This document shows, one piece after another, positions 60,377-64,000 of a DNA stretch of 64,000 nucleotides. Made by a program: the position numbers and the translations under genes. A model generated the notes under the pieces. It did not search any database. It was given only the letters and a program-made list of their open reading frames with translations, and was not told where the DNA came from. Within the stretch, counting starts at the first letter, position 1; every line of letters begins with the position of its first letter. Origin of the DNA: Bin87 sp034423575 (GTDB lineage: Bacteria > Chloroflexota > Dehalococcoidia > Lucifugimonadales > UBA3495). The stretch covers positions 1-64,000 of the forward strand of contig DAOUIF010000030.1 of NCBI GenBank assembly GCA_034423575.1, in the 5' to 3' direction.

Positions 60377-61666
60377 ATGCCGGCTTATGCCGTAATCGGG
60401 GGACAGTGGGGCGACGAAGGCAAGGGTAAAGTCATCGACTACCTTGCCGGCCAGTCCGATTGCGTGGTGCGATACGCCGGCGGCAACAACGCCGGACACA
60501 CGGTGGTCAATGAGCGGGGGGAGTTTCAGTTGCACCTGGTTCCGTCCGGCATCTGCTGGCCCGGGGTGACCGGCATCATCGGCAATGGTGTGGTGGTGAA
60601 TCCCGGCGTGCTGCTCGGGGAGATCGAAGGATTGCGGGAGCAGGGTATCGACACGGACCAACTGTTTGTCAGTGATCGGGCTCACGTCATCATGCCCTAT
60701 CACATGCTGCTCGACGAACTCCAGGAAAAGGCTCGTGGCCGCGGCGCCATCGGCACTACCGGCCAGGGCATTGGCCCAGCTTACATCGACAAAGTGTCCC
60801 GCGACGGCATTCGCGTCGGCGACTTGCTTGACACCACGGAGCAGTTGCCCGACCGGGTGCAAGCGGCCGTAGAGATGAAGAACCGGGTCATCACCGGAGT
60901 ATACGGCGGCGAACCCGTGGATGCCGACGAGATTCTGGAACTTTGCCGACGGTGGGGGGAACAACTGCGGCCAATGGTTCGCCCCACCGAACAGATGGTG
61001 CAGGACCTGCTGGAACAAGGCAAGCGCGTGCTCTTGGAAGGCGCCCAAGGAACGCTGCTGGATGTTGACCACGGTTCCTATCCGTACGTCACCTCATCCT
61101 CGCCGTCCATCGGCGGCGCGATCACCGGATTGGGGCTCGACCCACGGTCCATCAAAGGCGTCCTCGGCGTGTTCAAGGCATATTCCACGCGCGTCGGCGG
61201 CGGGCCGATGCCCACGGAGATGCACGGCCAAGCCGGTGAGGACCTGCGGGAGAAAGCCCACGAATACGGCACCACCACCGGGCGAGCCCGGCGGGTGGGC
61301 TGGTTCGATTCCGTTGCCGCCCGCTACAGTCATCAGATCAACGGCTTCACCGGCATTGTGCTGACCCGCCTGGACATCCTGGACGGAATGGAAGAGGTGA
61401 AAATCTGCGTCGGGTACCGCGCGAACGGAGAGGAATTCGACCGCTTCCCGTCCGATACGGCCCTGCTGGAGCGCTGCGAACCCATATACGAAAAAATGTC
61501 CGGATGGATGGAACCCACGGCCAGCGCAACGCGCGCCGAGCAGTTGCCGGCAAACGCGCTGGCATACGTGAAACGGATAGAGACTCTAGTGGGCTGTGAT
61601 GCTCAGATCATTTCTACCGGTCCCAGTCGCGAGGAAACCATCGCGATTGAACAGATCATCCGGTAG
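60377..61666 (+). CDS. purA: adenylosuccinate synthetase
   Basis: A 429-residue enzyme that converts IMP, GTP and Asp to adenylosuccinate. Landmarks: GGQWGDEGKGK near the N-terminus (GTP P-loop-like), NAGHTVV, GTTGQGIGPAY, EGAQGTLLDVDHG and TTTGRARRVGW. GGGAG precedes ATG 60377. The leader carries a terminator-like hairpin. Function is secure; regulation by attenuation is speculative. Confidence 0.98.
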   Translation: MPAYAVIGGQWGDEGKGKVIDYLAGQSDCVVRYAGGNNAGHTVVNERGEFQLHLVPSGICWPGVTGIIGNGVVVNPGVLLGEIEGLREQGIDTDQLFVSDRAHVIMPYHMLLDELQEKARGRGAIGTTGQGIGPAYIDKVSRDGIRVGDLLDTTEQLPDRVQAAVEMKNRVITGVYGGEPVDADEILELCRRWGEQLRPMVRPTEQMVQDLLEQGKRVLLEGAQGTLLDVDHGSYPYVTSSSPSIGGAITGLGLDPRSIKGVLGVFKAYSTRVGGGPMPTEMHGQAGEDLREKAHEYGTTTGRARRVGWFDSVAARYSHQINGFTGIVLTRLDILDGMEEVKICVGYRANGEEFDRFPSDTALLERCEPIYEKMSGWMEPTASATRAEQLPANALAYVKRIETLVGCDAQIISTGPSREETIAIEQIIR

Positions 61667-61750
61667 CGTATTTGACACTTTCGTAATAACATTGCGCCTG
61701 CAGCGTAGCCTGGACGATCCGGCTATATAACTTGCTGCGGAGGAGAATGT

Positions 61751-62221
61751 ATGGCCACAAATAACGCAACACCGGCGGATACGTCCATCTTCGGTCGTAT
61801 CTTCGTGCGGTTCACCGACGAGTTCTACTTACTGTTCCGGCTGATCTTCGCCTTTTTAGTGTCGCTCCACGGAGCACAAAAGGCTTTCCAAATGTGGGGA
61901 TTCCCGCCTCCGGGACCTGGAGGCCCGCCAGACATCGTGTACCTTGCCGGTTGGATCGAGTTCATCTCGGCCCTGCTCATCGGCTTTGGGGTACTCACAC
62001 GGTTGGGCGCCGGCGCGCTGTGCGTCACGATGGTCATCGCATACTTCATGATGCATTTTCCCAACGGCATTGCCCCGCACATCTTCCCGGCCGAAGGCGG
62101 TTTCCCCGCGACCGGGGGTGAGGTTTCGATACTCTGGTTCGCCATTGCCGGCATAATCGGTATCATGGGCAGCCGCAAGTATGGCCTGGAACGCCTGATC
62201 CTCAAGAAGGAAATCCTCTAA
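61751..62221 (+). CDS. DoxX-family membrane protein
   Basis: A 156-residue protein with four hydrophobic helices, including FRLIFAFLVSLHGAQKAFQMWG, WIEFISALLIGFGVLTRLGAGALCVTMVIAYFMMH and VSILWFAIAGIIGIMGSRKYG. The HGAQK and GG-rich loops match DoxX (PF07681). GGAGGAG precedes ATG 61751. DoxX proteins occur in oxidative stress or thiosulfate-quinone reactions; here there is no DoxD-type partner. It shares the strand with purA. Confidence 0.92.
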   Translation: MATNNATPADTSIFGRIFVRFTDEFYLLFRLIFAFLVSLHGAQKAFQMWGFPPPGPGGPPDIVYLAGWIEFISALLIGFGVLTRLGAGALCVTMVIAYFMMHFPNGIAPHIFPAEGGFPATGGEVSILWFAIAGIIGIMGSRKYGLERLILKKEIL

Positions 62222-62256
62222 CCAGACCCTATAGCAAAACCAACCTCACACAAACG

Positions 62257-62282
62257 GCCCGGCGTTCCCCACGACGCCGGGC
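62257..62282 (+). terminator. hairpin after the DoxX gene
   Basis: GCCCGGCGT (62257-62265) with ACGCCGGGC (62274-62282), 9 perfect pairs and an 8-base loop. No T-tract follows, so termination may be partial. Confidence 0.5.
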
Positions 62283-62296
62283 AAAGAGTAGTAATC

Positions 62297-62527
62297 ATGC
62301 AGCAACAAGCAGCGCGCTTCGGGATCTACTTCAATTCCTCCCAGAACCAGGTGGTTCGGATCAATTCCCCCTACTGGTTCCCGCCGGAACCCGAGTGGCA
62401 GAAGGTCACCGGCGAGGTGAACGCCACCCTGCTGGACCTGCGGCGAACGATCGGAGAGCAGGGTCTGTCTTCAGATCCCGACGGAGTGACCTGGACCACC
62501 CTGCCGTTGTTGGACGAAGACAACTAG
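62297..62527 (+). CDS. small hypothetical protein
   Basis: A 76-residue soluble protein with no known motif. Begins MQQQAARFGIYFNSSQNQ and has Trp residues in SPYWFPPEPEWQKV and TWTTLPLL. Start ATG 62297 has a weak ribosome site. Seven bases separate it from the next gene, a probable operon partner. Existence is plausible. Confidence 0.6.
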   Translation: MQQQAARFGIYFNSSQNQVVRINSPYWFPPEPEWQKVTGEVNATLLDLRRTIGEQGLSSDPDGVTWTTLPLLDEDN

Positions 62528-62533
62528 CCGGCC

Positions 62534-63058
62534 ATGGCCTCGGAGCCGCCGGGAGCCTTACCGCAGACGGCCCCCGAGACGGATGACTATCCCCGCCCGC
62601 CGGGATGGCGCGGGCGAATGATGGCCGCCAACCCCGAGCAGGCCCGCCGCTGGATGCGATGGGCTTGGGTCTGCGGCATGGTGTGGTGGGTGTGGACCAT
62701 GGGCGTGTTGGTCGTGTGGATGTCGGCACCCGTACTGGCGGTGTCCGAAGTTGAGGGCAGCGCGCCGGCCATACCGCCGGCAGACCTCCTCATCTACTAC
62801 GGCATCGAAGGACTCGTCGTGGCCCTCCTGGCGCTGGGGGTGATGCGCCGCTGGCGTCCCGCCGCAGTGCTGCTGGCAGTGGGGTTCGTCGTGTCGCGGA
62901 TCGTGCTGATCTTGCTTGGGTTGATAACCCTGGACAGCTTTCGGGATGCCATCTGGCTCGTCATCTACGGGGGACTGCTGTTCGCTTTCGTGAGGGGGGT
63001 GCAGGGCGCATACAGCTTTCACTGGTTCACCCGAGCGCCTCTGCCGGATCATCGGTAG
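62534..63058 (+). CDS. four-helix membrane protein of unknown function
   Basis: A 174-residue protein with four predicted membrane segments: WAWVCGMVWWVWTMGVLVVWM, IYYGIEGLVVALLALGVM, AVLLAVGFVVSRIVLILLGL and IWLVIYGGLLFAFVRGVQ. The N-terminal region is Pro/Arg rich. No ribosome site is visible before ATG 62534, which argues for translational re-initiation after the 76-residue gene. Unknown family. Confidence 0.75.
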   Translation: MASEPPGALPQTAPETDDYPRPPGWRGRMMAANPEQARRWMRWAWVCGMVWWVWTMGVLVVWMSAPVLAVSEVEGSAPAIPPADLLIYYGIEGLVVALLALGVMRRWRPAAVLLAVGFVVSRIVLILLGLITLDSFRDAIWLVIYGGLLFAFVRGVQGAYSFHWFTRAPLPDHR

Positions 63059-63083
63059 GAGATCTGCAGCGTGACACTAATCA

Positions 63084-63116
63084 GGGGCGGGTGATCTACC
63101 CGCCCCGATTTCTTTT
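63084..63116 (+). terminator. intrinsic terminator GGGGCGGGT/ACCCGCCCC
   Basis: Nine perfect pairs (63084-63092 with 63098-63106) around a GATCT loop, followed by GATTTCTTTT. It separates the membrane-protein gene from the convergent LLM gene. Its stem is the same as the hairpin at 12339. Confidence 0.7.
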
Positions 63117-63136
63117 GAATATTCCCGTTTGGTGAA

Positions 63137-64000
63137 CTAGCTGTCGTTGAACGCGGGCATCACGTCCTCCGCGAACCGGGATAGCTGGTCCTTGAAGACC
63201 TCCCGCGGCATCCCCATGACGGAACCGAGGTTAATACGCTCCACGCCCGGATAGCGCGCTTCGTCTTCCTTCAGCGCGTTGATGACGTCATCCGCGGATC
63301 CGCAGAGCCACGCTCCGCTTTCCACCGCCTCTTCCAGCGTGGGGAGTTGCACGCCCCGACGGAGACCGGGATTGGCCACGGCTTCTATCTGGTCCTGCTC
63401 CAGGCGCATGAGGCCCAGCGGGGCCGCGAATTTCATCGCTTCCTCGAAGTAGGGCTTGGCCTCCCTGATAGCCTCCTCGCGGTTCGCGCCGAGGAAGAAG
63501 CGGTAACCCAGCGCGATGTCCTCGCCCAGTTGCAGCTCGCGGCCATATTTGGCGGCGGCCTGCTGGTACATGGTCAGCCGCTCGTGTCGGGCGGGCTCCG
63601 GTGTATTGGCCACCATCGCCTTGATGCCGATGCGGGCCATGAAATCAACACCTTTGGGGTTGCCCGAAACCAGCGGCTGCCAGATGTCCACGGGCTGGCG
63701 CAGGGGCCGGGGCACGAGGCTCAGCTTCTCCAGGGTGTAGCCGCGGTAGGGCACTCGCGCCGGTATCTGGTAGTGCTTGCCCTCGTGGGAGAAAGCTTCC
63801 TCGTTGAAAGCCTTGACCATGACCTCGACCTGCTCTTCAAACAGCTCGCGGTTGGCGTCGCCATCGAACATGGGCGAACCGAAGGTCTCCACCTCGCGGG
63901 AGTGGTACCCGCGGCCCACGCCGAAGATGATGCGGCCGCCGGAGAGGATGTCCGCCATGGCGAAGTCCTCCGCCAGGCGCAGCGGGTGCCACATGGGCGT
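63137..64000 (-). CDS. LLM-class flavin-dependent oxidoreductase (N-terminus outside window)
   Basis: The C-terminal 288 or so residues of a luciferase-like monooxygenase, running to the window edge without a stop. The barrel segments LRLAEDFAMADILSGGRIIFGVGRGYHSREVETFG, LVPRPLRQPVDIWQPLVSG and CGSADDVINALKEDEARYPG are visible. Roughly the first 70-80 residues would be encoded beyond 64000. Not a close copy of the LLM gene at 49709. Substrate unknown. Confidence 0.92.
   Translation of the reverse strand, partial: TPMWHPLRLAEDFAMADILSGGRIIFGVGRGYHSREVETFGSPMFDGDANRELFEEQVEVMVKAFNEEAFSHEGKHYQIPARVPYRGYTLEKLSLVPRPLRQPVDIWQPLVSGNPKGVDFMARIGIKAMVANTPEPARHERLTMYQQAAAKYGRELQLGEDIALGYRFFLGANREEAIREAKPYFEEAMKFAAPLGLMRLEQDQIEAVANPGLRRGVQLPTLEEAVESGAWLCGSADDVINALKEDEARYPGVERINLGSVMGMPREVFKDQLSRFAEDVMPAFNDS

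Overview
The window reads as a high-GC, gene-dense bacterial chromosome segment with short intergenic gaps, frequent ATGA/GTGA stop-start overlaps and several GTG or TTG starts. No rRNA, tRNA or CRISPR was recognised. The gene content (CaiB/BaiF CoA-transferase, DUF35 plus thiolase-like pair, LLM flavin monooxygenases, 7Fe ferredoxin, MoeA-PBP fusion, CoxE-like protein, haloalkane dehalogenase, actinobacterial-type GlnA2, T-box leader) fits a Chloroflexota lineage such as Dehalococcoidia/SAR202. That placement is inference from family content, not from a marker gene.

Layout. 0-9 kb: DEAD-box helicase, fatty acid desaturase, LinB-like haloalkane dehalogenase divergent from an N-acyl-D-amino-acid deacylase, a Rieske protein, a coupled propeller-like/Ig-like pair and a small membrane-anchored protein. 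9.2-13.8 kb: nitrogen assimilation locus, amtB-glnA-glnA2, preceded by four 11-bp-phased GTAAC-like sites that look like a GlnR box. 13.8-26.4 kb: queuosine-precursor transporter, Uma2 protein, esterase, a GxxExxY gene inside 20-bp inverted repeats, an isocitrate-lyase-family enzyme, DMT exporter, Lrp regulator, two ferredoxin-type proteins, aconitase, and PolX coupled to an unknown gene. 26.4-34.7 kb: ribosomal protein S1, a fused two-domain CoA transferase, HAD fragment-like protein, DUF35/Ltp2-like pair and a MidA-family methyltransferase. 35-45.3 kb: a 1061-residue Asp-box propeller protein, then a molybdenum-cofactor run (moeA, moeA-PBP fusion, TPR, MFS, CoxE-like). 45.3-49.7 kb: S49 peptidase, DUF4350-like membrane protein and a lipoprotein with a duplicated domain. 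49.7-64 kb: LLM oxidoreductase, RidA, the trpE-VOC-trpG locus under a tryptophan T-box, a VapC-type and a HicAB toxin-antitoxin pair, quinone oxidoreductase/PrpD operon, LhgO, purA, DoxX and a truncated LLM oxidoreductase.

Together the genes describe a heterotroph equipped for xenobiotic or recalcitrant organic matter turnover, with nitrogen control by an OmpR-type activator and tryptophan control by tRNA sensing. A dispersed about 90-bp inverted-repeat element occurs twice in full and once as a solo end; one copy sits inside the trp locus. The strongest regulatory discoveries are the Trp T-box and the GlnR-like box. The least explained protein systems are the S49/DUF4350/duplicated-lipoprotein trio and the propeller/Ig pair at 6.5-8.7 kb.
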